Source: CANMIH01 sp049116335 (GTDB lineage Bacteria > Pseudomonadota > Alphaproteobacteria > Rhodobacterales > Rhodobacteraceae). From it: 64,000 nucleotides of DNA. A program made the position numbers and the translations under genes. Shown here in pieces: positions 34,252 to 44,198 of this stretch. The stretch covers positions 62,001-126,000 of the forward strand of contig JAGDYZ010000011.1 of assembly GCA_049116335.1 (NCBI GenBank). Direction: 5' to 3'. Position 1 is the first letter of the stretch, and every line of letters begins with the position of its first letter. The notes beneath the pieces were generated by a model. The model did not search any database and was not told where the DNA came from. It was given only the letters and a program-made list of their open reading frames with translations.

Positions 34252-35235
34252 TTGGGAACGGTCACAACACAATTTGTGCTGAAGCTGGCACAGGCTGCGG
34301 GATTGCAGATTGATCCCTGTGGCAGGGTGACGGCCACCGATGGCACCGTGTTTGACATCGGCCCCGCAGATGGAGCGCTCTCTCAGAAGCAATACACACA
34401 AATTGCGCTCCATATTCTCGATCATCACCCCAACCTGAGTGCGCTGGCAATGGACTATGCGCGGGAGGTTGATCTCGATGATTTCGGAGCTTTGGGATTG
34501 GCACTCAAAGCCGCGCCAACGGTGCGGGATTCCCTTTTGCGGATCGAACGCTATTTTCCCATCCTGTCTGACACCGCCCGACAGAAACTGATTGAAGATA
34601 CCTCTGGGGCGAGGTTTGTGTTGGAGTGGACCACGGATCCTGGTCCTATCGAACGCCTGCGATCCGAGGCCGCGTTGGCAAGCTATTGGGCGGCGATGCG
34701 TCAGGTCACCGGCGAGGTGCTTACTCTAGAGCGCGTGACCCTGCGCTATTCGGCCCCGGATGATCCCTCTGCGCTGCTGGCTTACTTTGGCTGTGAGGTA
34801 GAGTTTGAGGCCTCAGATACTGCGCTTGTGATCCCTGCCGAAGTGTTAGACCGCCAAAATGTACTGGGTGATCCGGCCATGTCCCGGTTTTTGCAGGCGC
34901 ATCTAGATGCGGTCCTGCCGTCAGAACCCAGCTTTGAACAAAAACTGATACAGCTGATGTCCGGCGCGCTGAGTGCCGGTGTACCCCGAGCGCGCGATCT
35001 GGCGGGCGAGCTTGGCCTGTCAGAGCGGAGCCTTCATCGGCGGCTTGCGGAACAGGGGCAGAGCTTTCGGGTACTTTTGGAGCACGCTCAGCGTCAATTG
35101 GCTGAAGGGCTCTTACGTCAATCCCAGCACTCCATTGCAGAGATTGCCTTTCTGACCGGGTTTTCTGAGCAGAGCGCCTTTAACCGAGCCTTCAAACGTT
35201 GGACCGGACAGACACCTTCGGCCTTTCGTGGCTGA
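34252..35235 (+). CDS. AraC-family transcriptional regulator
   Basis: TTG 34252, five bases after GGAGG, gives 327 residues. The N-terminal two thirds (about 20-210) match the arabinose-binding-like domain PF12625 (ALGLALKAAPTVRDSLLRIERYFPIL). The C-terminal double helix-turn-helix includes RARDLAGELGLSERSLHRRLAEQG and IAEIAFLTGFSEQSAFNRAFKRWTGQTPSAFRG. Such regulators often control fatty-acid or lipid genes, though the neighbour here is a micro-gene and the iron locus. Target unknown. Confidence 0.9.
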   Translation: MGTVTTQFVLKLAQAAGLQIDPCGRVTATDGTVFDIGPADGALSQKQYTQIALHILDHHPNLSALAMDYAREVDLDDFGALGLALKAAPTVRDSLLRIERYFPILSDTARQKLIEDTSGARFVLEWTTDPGPIERLRSEAALASYWAAMRQVTGEVLTLERVTLRYSAPDDPSALLAYFGCEVEFEASDTALVIPAEVLDRQNVLGDPAMSRFLQAHLDAVLPSEPSFEQKLIQLMSGALSAGVPRARDLAGELGLSERSLHRRLAEQGQSFRVLLEHAQRQLAEGLLRQSQHSIAEIAFLTGFSEQSAFNRAFKRWTGQTPSAFRG

Positions 35236-35323
35236 AACTGTCAAACCCTTGGCAGATCCGGTCAAGATCTGACCTAGCTTCGCATGACATGAACCGATCA
35301 GTTAATATTGAAAGGAGATAGTT

Positions 35324-35419
35324 ATGCTGCGTGAAAAACTCGCCCTCTTGTTTAGCTCGGTCATTGCGATTGGACTGCTGCCCGTAGTGGGCTGGATGAC
35401 CGGCGGTGCGGGCCTGTGA
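35324..35419 (+). CDS. 31-residue membrane micro-protein
   Basis: ATG 35324 follows AAAGGAG (35311-35317). The product reads MLREKLALLF, SSVIAIGLLP and VVGWMTGGAGL in sequence: a positive N-terminus and one membrane helix ending in a glycine-rich tail. Its stop lies inside a strong terminator stem (35414-35442), so the transcript ends at this gene. A tight ribosome site, a single-helix layout and a dedicated terminator argue that it is real. I recognise no family. Confidence 0.6.
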   Translation: MLREKLALLFSSVIAIGLLPVVGWMTGGAGL

Positions 35420-35442
35420 GCGCACGACGCGCTCACAGTTTT
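35414..35442 (+). terminator. Terminator overlapping the micro-gene stop codon
   Basis: Perfect 10-bp stem CTGTGAGCGC / GCGCTCACAG with a 5-base loop, then TTTT. Confidence 0.85.
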
Positions 35443-35514
35443 GACAGGTCAGGGAAACATGACTGTGGATTCAACGCGGGGCTTCCCATGTTTAACGGGT
35501 AGGAGGACAATCCA

Positions 35515-35619
35515 ATGCCCGAGAAACATGCCAACCCCGCACCCGACGCACCGAAACACCCCAAGCCCGGCCCACAGATGCCGCGCCGGTACCGATTTAC
35601 CGATTGGGCCTCTATTTAG
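35515..35619 (+). CDS. 34-residue proline-rich micro-protein
   Basis: ATG 35515 lies eight bases after a full AGGAGG (35501-35506). The product starts MPEKHANPAPDAPKH, is rich in proline and basic residues, and ends RRYRFTDWASI. There is no membrane segment. The strong ribosome site is the main evidence. The gene ends two bases short of the convergent DUF1513 gene's end. It could be a leader or regulatory peptide; no family is recognised. Confidence 0.45.
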   Translation: MPEKHANPAPDAPKHPKPGPQMPRRYRFTDWASI

Positions 35620-35621
35620 AA

Positions 35622-36683
35622 TTAGGTGGCAAGGCGGATCAGATGGTTATCCCAGGCCCGATCCGCGAGACCAAGACGGCTAAGACCATTTTGGTCCACG
35701 TGCCAGATGGCACCAAGCCCGTCGGTGGCCATCATCCCATGGTCTGAGGCGGCAACACCACAAATATCGGCGCGATTGAGCGCGGTTTTGAAAGTGCCCT
35801 GCCCATCAAAGACATGCATCCTCCCTCCGCGCGGAGATGTGATGCAGATCTCATCCTCGGTCATGGCAATACTGCCCGCATAGCCTTTCATGGCAAGCTG
35901 TTCGCCAAGATCAGCGGTGCAAAGCTGCGCCAACCCTCCCCGGCGATGTAGCCCAAGTAGGGGAACCGGATCAAAGAGATCTCCCTGCCACTGCATGGCA
36001 AACCCCACCATGCCTTTGTGTTGGGCCAGATGTCGGATCGAGGCCTGATGCAGGTCCTCCGGCAGCGAAACCATCTCTTCAATCCCACCGTGGGTGGTGA
36101 GATAGGTCAGATTGGGGCGCATGCTGTCGAGGTTAAGCTTATCCCGGCCCTGATCAGGATGGGTGCGAATGCCCCCATTGGCCACAGCAAGCACGTCACC
36201 CGGCAGGCGTAAGATGTCATGTGGACCAATTCCGCCCGAAGCGATTTCACCAATGCGGACATAGCCCTCATCTCTGGCCCATAGCCCAATCACCCCCTCG
36301 CCGGTCGCGATGGTGTTTTCGGTGGTGGCCAGGATCGCGCCGTTCTCCAGAAAGGTACCATGCCCATAAAAGTGCCGCCCCTCAGGCGCTTCCAACCGAT
36401 GTGAAACGCCACCAGAGGCACAGTTCAACACCATGGCAAACCGCCCGGGACGCCGGGCAAAAGCCACGGCTTCTGCGGCCGTAGGGTGGGCAGCTGCGGC
36501 GTGTCCCCGGGCGGGAAGTGGGATCCGAAACACGTCTTTGCCCTGAGCATTCAGGCCAAACAGGGCGTATTCGCCAGAAGGCTCGCGCGCAGCCGCCAGA
36601 AACGTGGGACTTCCAACATCAGCCCAACTGAGCTGGGGCACTCCAACAGAGGCCAACAGAGATAGGAAATGGCGGCGGCGCAT
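35622..36683 (-). CDS. DUF1513-family protein, exported
   Basis: The 353-residue product starts MRRRHFLSLLASVGVPQLSWA, a signal with consecutive arginines that may use Tat. The rest shows repeated blade-like strands (GGIGPHDILRLPGDVLAVANGG, GMVGFAMQWQGDLFDP) typical of beta-propellers. DUF1513 proteins accompany imelysin genes in iron-uptake clusters. It is last in the minus-strand locus, five bases after the second imelysin gene. Confidence 0.82.
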   Translation of the reverse strand: MRRRHFLSLLASVGVPQLSWADVGSPTFLAAAREPSGEYALFGLNAQGKDVFRIPLPARGHAAAAHPTAAEAVAFARRPGRFAMVLNCASGGVSHRLEAPEGRHFYGHGTFLENGAILATTENTIATGEGVIGLWARDEGYVRIGEIASGGIGPHDILRLPGDVLAVANGGIRTHPDQGRDKLNLDSMRPNLTYLTTHGGIEEMVSLPEDLHQASIRHLAQHKGMVGFAMQWQGDLFDPVPLLGLHRRGGLAQLCTADLGEQLAMKGYAGSIAMTEDEICITSPRGGRMHVFDGQGTFKTALNRADICGVAASDHGMMATDGLGAIWHVDQNGLSRLGLADRAWDNHLIRLAT

Positions 36684-36688
36684 GAGGA

Positions 36689-37672
36689 TCAGTCTCCGTC
36701 CAGCAGGTTAAAGCCTGAGGTCACTTCTAGGGCGGCACCGATTTCTTCAACCACAACCTCTTTGGTCGCGGTGATCTGAAGCTGAAGCACTTCGACCTTG
36801 AACCGCCCCATCACGTCACTGACCGATGCAAACACCGGATCATCCAGTTCCTGCGCCAACCGCAGCGTCTCGGCAAATGAGGCATCTGACAGCGGCAGGG
36901 CATCCCCTCCCAAAGCGGCGGTCATCTCGCGCATGGCCGTCATAGACAAAATCACATTGCGTAGAGAGCGTCCCGAGCGGCGCGCTTCGGCCCGTTTGGG
37001 GCGTGGTTTGTCAAACGTCCCCAAGGGGCGGCCCATGCGGGTGTCTGCGTCAAAGGTCAATCCAGTGGTCAGGGCGGTAAAGACCGCCTGAATGGCCTCT
37101 TTTTCAGAGAGATACCGAGTATTGCCTGCGTCGCCAGCGGATTTGAGGACCGGGGCGAACTCTTGCCACGCGTCTTTCAGTTCGGCACCGCTGCGTGCCA
37201 GATCGCGGGCCTGCGCCTGAACCAGCGCACAGGCATAGCTCTCGGCGTCGTATTGTGACTGAGCCTCATCATAAAGCAGGCGCTCAAGGGCATAAAACCC
37301 GCGACCGGCAATCGAGACCTCTGCAAAGCTCTCGGCGTCTGCAACGGCGGTATCCTCATCCTGCAAAAGGCGGTTGACCGTGCGCTGAGTCATGCCGCGG
37401 CCATCAGGCCAAAAGGCGATCGACAGGGCCCGCCCATTTTCTTCAAGCGGCCCAAGACGCAGATGCGACACGCCCATCCAGGCATCAAAAGCAGTCTGGA
37501 AGGCCGGGCGCACGGCCTCGGCGCGACAATCGGCCTGAGCGGTCACGTCCAATGTTGCGGTGGCCTCAGCAAAGCGGGCCACATTGGGCAGGGCATGGGT
37601 GTCGACAACCGCATTGATCCCCGCAATGGCGGGTGAGGTCAGGGCGAGAAATGCAAACAAAGTGAAACGCAT
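36689..37672 (-). CDS. Imelysin-family periplasmic protein (second copy)
   Basis: ATG 37672 overlaps the stop of the upstream gene (TGATG) and gives 327 residues with a signal peptide (MRFTLFAFLALTSPAIAG). LPNVARFAEATATLDVTAQADC, AFDAWMGVSHLRLGP and GFYALERLLYDEA match the imelysin fold, but the full G-x-H-x-x-E metal motif of IrpA-type members is not evident (GFYALE instead). It may bind a partner or a different ligand than the main imelysin of the locus. Confidence 0.82.
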   Translation of the reverse strand: MRFTLFAFLALTSPAIAGINAVVDTHALPNVARFAEATATLDVTAQADCRAEAVRPAFQTAFDAWMGVSHLRLGPLEENGRALSIAFWPDGRGMTQRTVNRLLQDEDTAVADAESFAEVSIAGRGFYALERLLYDEAQSQYDAESYACALVQAQARDLARSGAELKDAWQEFAPVLKSAGDAGNTRYLSEKEAIQAVFTALTTGLTFDADTRMGRPLGTFDKPRPKRAEARRSGRSLRNVILSMTAMREMTAALGGDALPLSDASFAETLRLAQELDDPVFASVSDVMGRFKVEVLQLQITATKEVVVEEIGAALEVTSGFNLLDGD

Positions 37673-39204
37673 CACAGGCTCTCCAAAAACTGTAATAGGG
37701 CGTCCCGGTCGGTGGGGGACATATCAATCACGCGAGATTTGGATGTCTCCGCTTCACCGCCATGCCACAGCACCGCCTCTAGCAGGGTGCGGGCGCGACC
37801 GTCATGCAGGAAACCGACTTTTTCATCAACCTGTTGGGCCAATCCGATGCCCCAAAGCGGCGGTGTGCGCCATTCTTGGCCGGTGGCACGCAATTCCGGG
37901 CGATTGTCCGCCAAGCCTTCGCCCATATCGTGCAGCAGGAAATCCGAATAGGGCCAGATCAGCTGAAACGACTGCTGCGGGCGATCGGGCAGGCGGTGGG
38001 TGACAAACTTGGGCTGATGGCAGGCCGCGCAGCCGCTGTTGTGAAACATCTCTTTCCCACGCAACACCTGAGGGTTATCAAGATTCCGGCGCGCAGGGAC
38101 CGCGAGGTTGGCACTATACAATGTGACGAGATCCAGATTGGGCGCGTCAATTTCAAACACCCGCACATCCTTGTCACCATGTGGTGCATCAAGACATTCG
38201 GTCTGCTGATCCGTGCAGTCCCCGGCGGGGTTGGGAAACAGCGGTGTCGAAATGCCGATGTCTCCGGAAAAGGCCGCAGCGGACTGTTCCAGGACAGTGG
38301 GGTTGCCCGCCTTCCACCCATAGCGTCCCAACATGGGCGCATCATAGACCGCAGACCAGGTGACCTGCGCCCGCCCAGAGACCCCATTTCCATCTGTGTC
38401 GTTGGGGTCTGCTAAGGCCAGAATATCGGCGGTTGGAATGGCATCGATCAATCCAAGCCCGGTCATGGGCGGCGCGACACGGGCGGAAACCTGCGTATCC
38501 GGGTGCATATCGCCCATGCCCAGACTGTGGAAGGTAACCGAGGGTTTGCGCAGAATTGCGGTCTCGCCGCCTGCGAGTGGGACTTCAAATTCCGTATAGG
38601 TGACGCTGAATTTGGCCTCTGCGGTGACACCAAATACCGCGTGTTCCTGTAGCTGACCGCCGTAGGTGGGTTCGGGCCGCGTGCGGGGCGCTGGGGTCAG
38701 GTTGGCAAGATAGGCTTCGATCTCTGTCAGCGGGGCTTCATCTGGCGCAGGGACCGACAGCCGTACAAGCATAGACAGCGTGGCGTCCTCTGGGCTTTGG
38801 GGCGGGTGTCCTCGACCATCTTCGATATGGCAGGTCTGGCAGGACCGTGCATTGAACAAGGGGCCAAGCCCATCTGAGGCTTTGGTGGAGGACGGGGAGG
38901 AAACCCAGAGCTTTTGAAACAGCGCCTCGCCCAAAAGGAAATCCAAATCCTGCTTGTCCGGCAAATTGGCAGCCGGATGCGAAAAAGGGGTTTTAGCAAT
39001 GGAAACCGTGCCCGCCCCGCCAGGATTGCCCTCAAACCGTTCAGGCGTGGTGAAATCGGTCGGTGGGGCCAGAACAGAGGCAATGCGGGCGGCTTCGGCC
39101 TCGGTACGTGGCGTGGGAGAGTGGTGGAGATCCTGCAAGCCAGAAACATCGGCAAAGGCCGGAGTGGCGAGGATCATCACAAAAGCTGGCAGCGACTGTC
39201 GCAT
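37672..39204 (-). CDS. Di-haem thiol-oxidoreductase-like protein (DUF1111)
   Basis: The 510-residue product has a signal peptide (MRQSLPAFVMILATPAFA) and two c-type haem sites, SCQTCH (about 114) and GCAACH (about 397). The family resembles di-haem cytochrome c peroxidases and is regularly encoded between two imelysin genes. It may oxidise or reduce iron during uptake; this is inferred from context. About 115 bases containing a terminator-like hairpin separate it from irpA. Confidence 0.88.
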   Translation of the reverse strand: MRQSLPAFVMILATPAFADVSGLQDLHHSPTPRTEAEAARIASVLAPPTDFTTPERFEGNPGGAGTVSIAKTPFSHPAANLPDKQDLDFLLGEALFQKLWVSSPSSTKASDGLGPLFNARSCQTCHIEDGRGHPPQSPEDATLSMLVRLSVPAPDEAPLTEIEAYLANLTPAPRTRPEPTYGGQLQEHAVFGVTAEAKFSVTYTEFEVPLAGGETAILRKPSVTFHSLGMGDMHPDTQVSARVAPPMTGLGLIDAIPTADILALADPNDTDGNGVSGRAQVTWSAVYDAPMLGRYGWKAGNPTVLEQSAAAFSGDIGISTPLFPNPAGDCTDQQTECLDAPHGDKDVRVFEIDAPNLDLVTLYSANLAVPARRNLDNPQVLRGKEMFHNSGCAACHQPKFVTHRLPDRPQQSFQLIWPYSDFLLHDMGEGLADNRPELRATGQEWRTPPLWGIGLAQQVDEKVGFLHDGRARTLLEAVLWHGGEAETSKSRVIDMSPTDRDALLQFLESL

Positions 39205-39221
39205 GGCGGGCCCTTCATTGG

Positions 39222-39250
39222 AAAAGGGGTGGCACAGATCATGCCACCCC
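39222..39250 (-). terminator. Hairpin between irpA and the DUF1111 gene
   Basis: Nine-bp stem (GGGGTGGCA / TGCCACCCC) followed on the minus strand by TTTT. It lies inside the presumed operon, so it may partly terminate transcription and make irpA the more abundant product. Confidence 0.7.
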
Positions 39251-39262
39251 TCGTTTGTACGG

Positions 39263-39302
39263 TTTGTACCTTTTGATCACAGACAGGGACAAAAGGTACA
39301 AA
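39263..39302. repeat. 13-bp inverted repeat downstream of irpA
   Basis: TTTGTACCTTTTG (39263-39275) and its exact complement (39290-39302) around a 14-base loop. It precedes the terminator hairpin and lacks a T-run. Possible mRNA-stability or processing element. Confidence 0.5.
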
Positions 39303-39319
39303 GTGTGCACTTGGGTCGA

Positions 39320-40576
39320 TTACTCGAAAACGGCGTTCGGGTTGTCGAGGCTGTCCGAGCCTTCAACCGCGATCTCGGTCAGCTCAAGCGCGGCAACTGC
39401 ACGTTCGATCGACTTTGTCTGAGTGACCAGCGCGTCAACCGCCGACATGATCAGCGCTTCGCCACCTTCGTTGCCACGTGCCAGCATCTGGTCATACGAG
39501 AAACCAGCTTCTGCGGCGGCTTTGATCTGACCCAGTTCAACCATGGTGTTGTTCAGGTCGGCGCGCAGAGCGGCGTCAACTGTCGCGTCTTTGCCCGCAA
39601 CCAGCGACGACAGGCTCTCACCCGAAACGACACGGCCATCTACGCGGATGTACTCGCCGAAGTATACGTTCCGGATGCCCAGACCATCATAGTAGTGGCT
39701 GTTGTGGGTGTTGTCCGAGAAGCAATCATGCTCTTCTTCCGGATCGTTCAGCAGAACGCCAAGCTTCATGCGCTCACCGGCCTGCTCACCGTAGGACAGC
39801 GACCCCATACCGGTCAGAACGGCTGTCAGACCTGCGGTTTCATCTGCCAGAACAGCGGCGCGGGCTTCGCCTTCGGCGCCCCACTGTGTCGCCATCCAGT
39901 CCAGATCCGTGATCAGCAGCTCGGTTGCAGCTTTCAGGTATTCACCACGACGGTCACAGTTGCCGTTGGTGCAGACATCTGCAGCAGCATAGTCGGTCCA
40001 GGGACGCTCGCCTGCGCCGTGCTCGGTGCCTTTGAGATCCTGGCCCCACAGCAGGAATTCGATCGCGTGGTAGCCAGTGGCCACGTTCGATTCAACTTCG
40101 TCCGCTTCGTGCAGCGCCTCTTCCAGCAGAGCCGGTGTGATCTTGGCCGCGTCAACTGCATTGCCCGACAATGAGAAGCTCGGGTTGGCGATCACGTTCA
40201 GAGCCGCCAGCGGGTTTTCATCGGTTGCACCACCGTAGGAAGCGTCAACGTAATCGATCAGACCTTCGTCCAGCGGCCATGCGTTTACTTTGCCTTCCCA
40301 GTCATCAACGATGGCGTTGCCAAAGCGGAACACTTCGGTCTGCTGATAAGGCACGCGGGAGGCCAGCCACGCGGTGCGGGCGGCGTTCAGGGTGTCCTGC
40401 GACGGGGATGCCAGCAGGGCATCGACGGCGGCGTTCAGCTCTTGCGCTTTGACAAGGCTGTCTTCGTAACCGGCCTGAGCGATGTCGGCGTAGGTGTTCA
40501 GAACATCCTGAGTGCCGGCAAAGGCAGGGGCGGTGAAGGCCAGCGCAAGCGCAATGGCGGTCGACGTCTGTTTCAT
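39320..40576 (-). CDS. irpA: Imelysin-family iron-regulated protein
   Basis: The 418-residue product has a signal peptide (MKQTSTAIALALAFTAPAFA). ATGYHAIEFLLWGQD contains the G-x-H-x-x-E metal motif characteristic of imelysins; RVPYQQTEVFRFGN and VNAWPLDEGLIDYVD match the fold. The second half repeats the domain. IrpA-type proteins are periplasmic or outer-membrane iron-binding uptake factors. It follows the Cys-containing hypothetical gene by 18 bases and starts the run of uptake genes. Confidence 0.9.
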   Translation of the reverse strand: MKQTSTAIALALAFTAPAFAGTQDVLNTYADIAQAGYEDSLVKAQELNAAVDALLASPSQDTLNAARTAWLASRVPYQQTEVFRFGNAIVDDWEGKVNAWPLDEGLIDYVDASYGGATDENPLAALNVIANPSFSLSGNAVDAAKITPALLEEALHEADEVESNVATGYHAIEFLLWGQDLKGTEHGAGERPWTDYAAADVCTNGNCDRRGEYLKAATELLITDLDWMATQWGAEGEARAAVLADETAGLTAVLTGMGSLSYGEQAGERMKLGVLLNDPEEEHDCFSDNTHNSHYYDGLGIRNVYFGEYIRVDGRVVSGESLSSLVAGKDATVDAALRADLNNTMVELGQIKAAAEAGFSYDQMLARGNEGGEALIMSAVDALVTQTKSIERAVAALELTEIAVEGSDSLDNPNAVFE

Positions 40577-40594
40577 GGACGCGGTATCCTTTGA

Positions 40595-41068
40595 TTAATG
40601 AAGGGTTTTTGAAGGTGAATAGGTCGGCAGATCATCTGCCATATTGGCCATACGCCGCAGCGCCAGACCGTAGGTTTGAGCCAGCTGGGCCAGAGCGGGC
40701 GCCACATCCGGGCGCACGATCAACGCCGCCATCAACATGGCGTCTTCGCGATTGCCTTCGCTGGCCGCGCCAATCAAATTGGCAAAACAGGCCTCATCGG
40801 CTCCGAGACATTTGCAGCCCACCTGGTGGCGCATGAGCGGGCGACGGCCATAATGGGCAATCATCGCGCCGATCTCATTCAATGTGTCCGCGGTCTCGGT
40901 GCCAAGGTGGTGGCCAAGGCTGTTGGTGAATTCTGCCTCAAGCGCCGTATCCGCATTTCCGCGATCCGCCCACAGGCGCAGGTAAATCACGGCGGCGGTT
41001 TCAACAGCATCCAGATCGGTCAAAACGCCAACGGCGGCCCCACCGCGGGGCGGATTGTGGAATGACAT
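40595..41068 (-). CDS. Hypothetical protein heading the imelysin locus
   Basis: The 157-residue product lacks a signal peptide and is mostly helical. The notable region is LMRHQVGCKCLGADEACFANLIGAA (about 80-104), with C-x-C-x6-C, a possible metal or iron-sulfur site. DAMLMAALIVRPDVAPALAQLA follows. GGGAG precedes the ATG. Position as first gene, 18 bases ahead of irpA, suggests an iron-linked sensory or assembly role. I do not recognise the family. Confidence 0.6.
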   Translation of the reverse strand: MSFHNPPRGGAAVGVLTDLDAVETAAVIYLRLWADRGNADTALEAEFTNSLGHHLGTETADTLNEIGAMIAHYGRRPLMRHQVGCKCLGADEACFANLIGAASEGNREDAMLMAALIVRPDVAPALAQLAQTYGLALRRMANMADDLPTYSPSKTLH

Positions 41069-41095
41069 GGCTGGCTCCCGTTACGGCACTAAATT

Positions 41096-41112
41096 CCGAC
41101 TCTATTGGTCGG
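41096..41112. promoter_or_regulatory. Candidate operator of the imelysin locus
   Basis: CCGAC-N7-GTCGG, a perfect 5-bp inverted repeat 27 bases ahead of the first ATG. It does not match the Fur, RirA or Irr consensus closely. The repeat is seen; the regulator is not known. Confidence 0.35.
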
Positions 41113-41186
41113 GTACATTTGCGTTTTGCGGCACCGTCTGAGATATGTCAATCCTGAATGTTTTTGTTGGGTATAGAATTTTGGCA

Positions 41187-41216
41187 CAAAAAAGCCGGCA
41201 CAAAGGCCGGCTTTCG
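41187..41216 (-). terminator. Terminator of cspA
   Basis: Nine-bp stem AAAGCCGGC / GCCGGCTTT with a 6-base loop and a minus-strand T-run. Confidence 0.9.
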
Positions 41217-41234
41217 TATCGTCTGTTAGTGCAC

Positions 41235-41441
41235 TTATTGCACTTCGATATCCACAGCGCTTTCGCGACCGTCACGGCCGCTGCGCAGCTCGTAGGATAC
41301 TTTCTGGTTGTCGGCGAGGCCGGTCAGGCCCGAGCGCTCAACAGCCGAAATGTGTACGAAGATATCTTTGCCGCCATCGTCAGGTGCGATGAAGCCATAA
41401 CCCTTGGTGGTGTTGAACCACTTCACGGTACCAGTTGCCAT
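41235..41441 (-). CDS. cspA: Cold-shock-domain protein
   Basis: The 68-residue single cold-shock domain binds single-stranded RNA/DNA. RNP1 reads KGYGFIAP and RNP2 reads DIFVHIS; TVKWFN opens the fold. It has its own terminator and a leader of about 150 bases before the next gene, long enough for the structured leaders common in such genes. No temperature-response evidence is visible beyond family membership. Confidence 0.95.
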   Translation of the reverse strand: MATGTVKWFNTTKGYGFIAPDDGGKDIFVHISAVERSGLTGLADNQKVSYELRSGRDGRESAVDIEVQ

Positions 41442-41589
41442 TTTACGTTTCCTTGTCAGTTCTGCCCGCGGAGGTGCGGCAGCGCGGCGTCGTCGTCTAA
41501 TCGAGAACTGAGGCCGAACGGGAAACAGGTCGAGGTAGAGAGTAGCGGAAGTTGTATCTCAGACCCGGCGATTCGTGTAAAGACCGAGC

Positions 41590-41967
41590 TCATACGCGAT
41601 TGTGCCAAACTGCGGCAATTCCCGTATAAAACACGGCAGTCAACGCTGCGGGCGTGCCGATCCAGCCAAAATACCAAAGCGCTCCGGCAAAGGCGTCTTC
41701 CGCATAGGAGGCGGCAAACTGTGTCTTGCCGTAGGTGGCCAGAGCATAGGCAAACACAGTCAACCCGGCAAAGAGCGCGACACGGATCACGGCTTTGATG
41801 GGCAAAAAGTCGAGAACAAAGGCCACCGCAAGACCCGCGCCCCCTCCGATCAGCACCACCTTTTGTGACCACCAAGGATGTGCGCCAAAGGACTTGGGGA
41901 GATCGAGTAAATAGGCCGCGGCAAGGGCGGCGGCGGTCAGGGCAAGCGGGAGTATCTGGCGCATCAT
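41590..41967 (-). CDS. Small four-helix membrane protein of unknown function
   Basis: The 125-residue product has four hydrophobic segments (about 5-20, 36-55, 60-78, 95-118) with short polar turns such as LPKSFGAHPWWSQK. There is no motif that I can link to a family. The start has two methionines and GGACACATG upstream gives a usable ribosome site. It stands alone between cspA and ettA on the same strand. Confidence 0.6.
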   Translation of the reverse strand: MMRQILPLALTAAALAAAYLLDLPKSFGAHPWWSQKVVLIGGGAGLAVAFVLDFLPIKAVIRVALFAGLTVFAYALATYGKTQFAASYAEDAFAGALWYFGWIGTPAALTAVFYTGIAAVWHNRV

Positions 41968-42098
41968 GTGTCCTTCTCATGAGATGGATCTGAGATCGGA
42001 TCCCAGCGTTGCGATTTCCAGAGATATGACACCCGGCTGTCGGGGATGTGAGGGATGTGTCGTTGTTCGCAGGGGCATGTTAGGGCCCCTGTGAAACG

Positions 42099-42122
42099 AA
42101 AAAGGCCCGCCAGTGGCGGGCC
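42099..42122 (-). terminator. Terminator of ettA
   Basis: Perfect 8-bp stem GGCCCGCC / GGCGGGCC with a 3-base loop and five T on the minus strand. Confidence 0.85.
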
Positions 42123-42142
42123 CTTCGTAGATGTCACAGCGT

Positions 42143-43798
<1,656 letters not shown>

Positions 43799-44198
43799 GC
43801 GCATTTGCTCCTGAGAATAGGTTAGTTGCTCAGGAAGTAGCGCTTTGCAGGCCCATACGCAATCGGGGACGCGGCATTTCAAACAGGAAAGACGCTAGCG
43901 CTAACGACGTGTTCGGGCAGGGGATAAAAGGTTTCAATTTCATTTATTTGCCGTTTTGAGGCATATGCGGATGGGTAGTATTGCCTAAACTTTGCAACAT
44001 TGCCAAAAATTAGTGCCTTGTTTTTGTGCGATATTTGCTGAGTTTGCTGATTTTGCCGCTGTTTAGCGTCAACACTCTATTAAGCCGTTATCAACAAATC
44101 GCTGTTGTTTTCGAGACAAGGCGAGTGCGTGTCTTCCCCCCTGTATTGTTTTGGGCCTGTCCCGGCCAACGTCAAAGTTTACTCTAAAGGAGTCTGCC
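43799..44198. other. Intergenic region between ettA and the chemoreceptor
   Basis: Four hundred AT-rich bases without a gene. It contains a cluster of TTGC-type repeats between about 43980 and 44060 (TTGCC, TTGCA, TTGCC, TTGCT, TTGCT, TTGCC). It also contains ATTGCCTAAA (43980-43989) and AATTAGTGCCTT (44008-44019), both of which recur in the gap before uvrC. I see no convincing standard promoter. Confidence 0.4.

Noticed and set aside
38954..40174. 406-codon plus-strand frame over irpA and the DUF1111 gene
   Set aside because: It spans a terminator hairpin and two real minus-strand genes with signal peptides and motifs.
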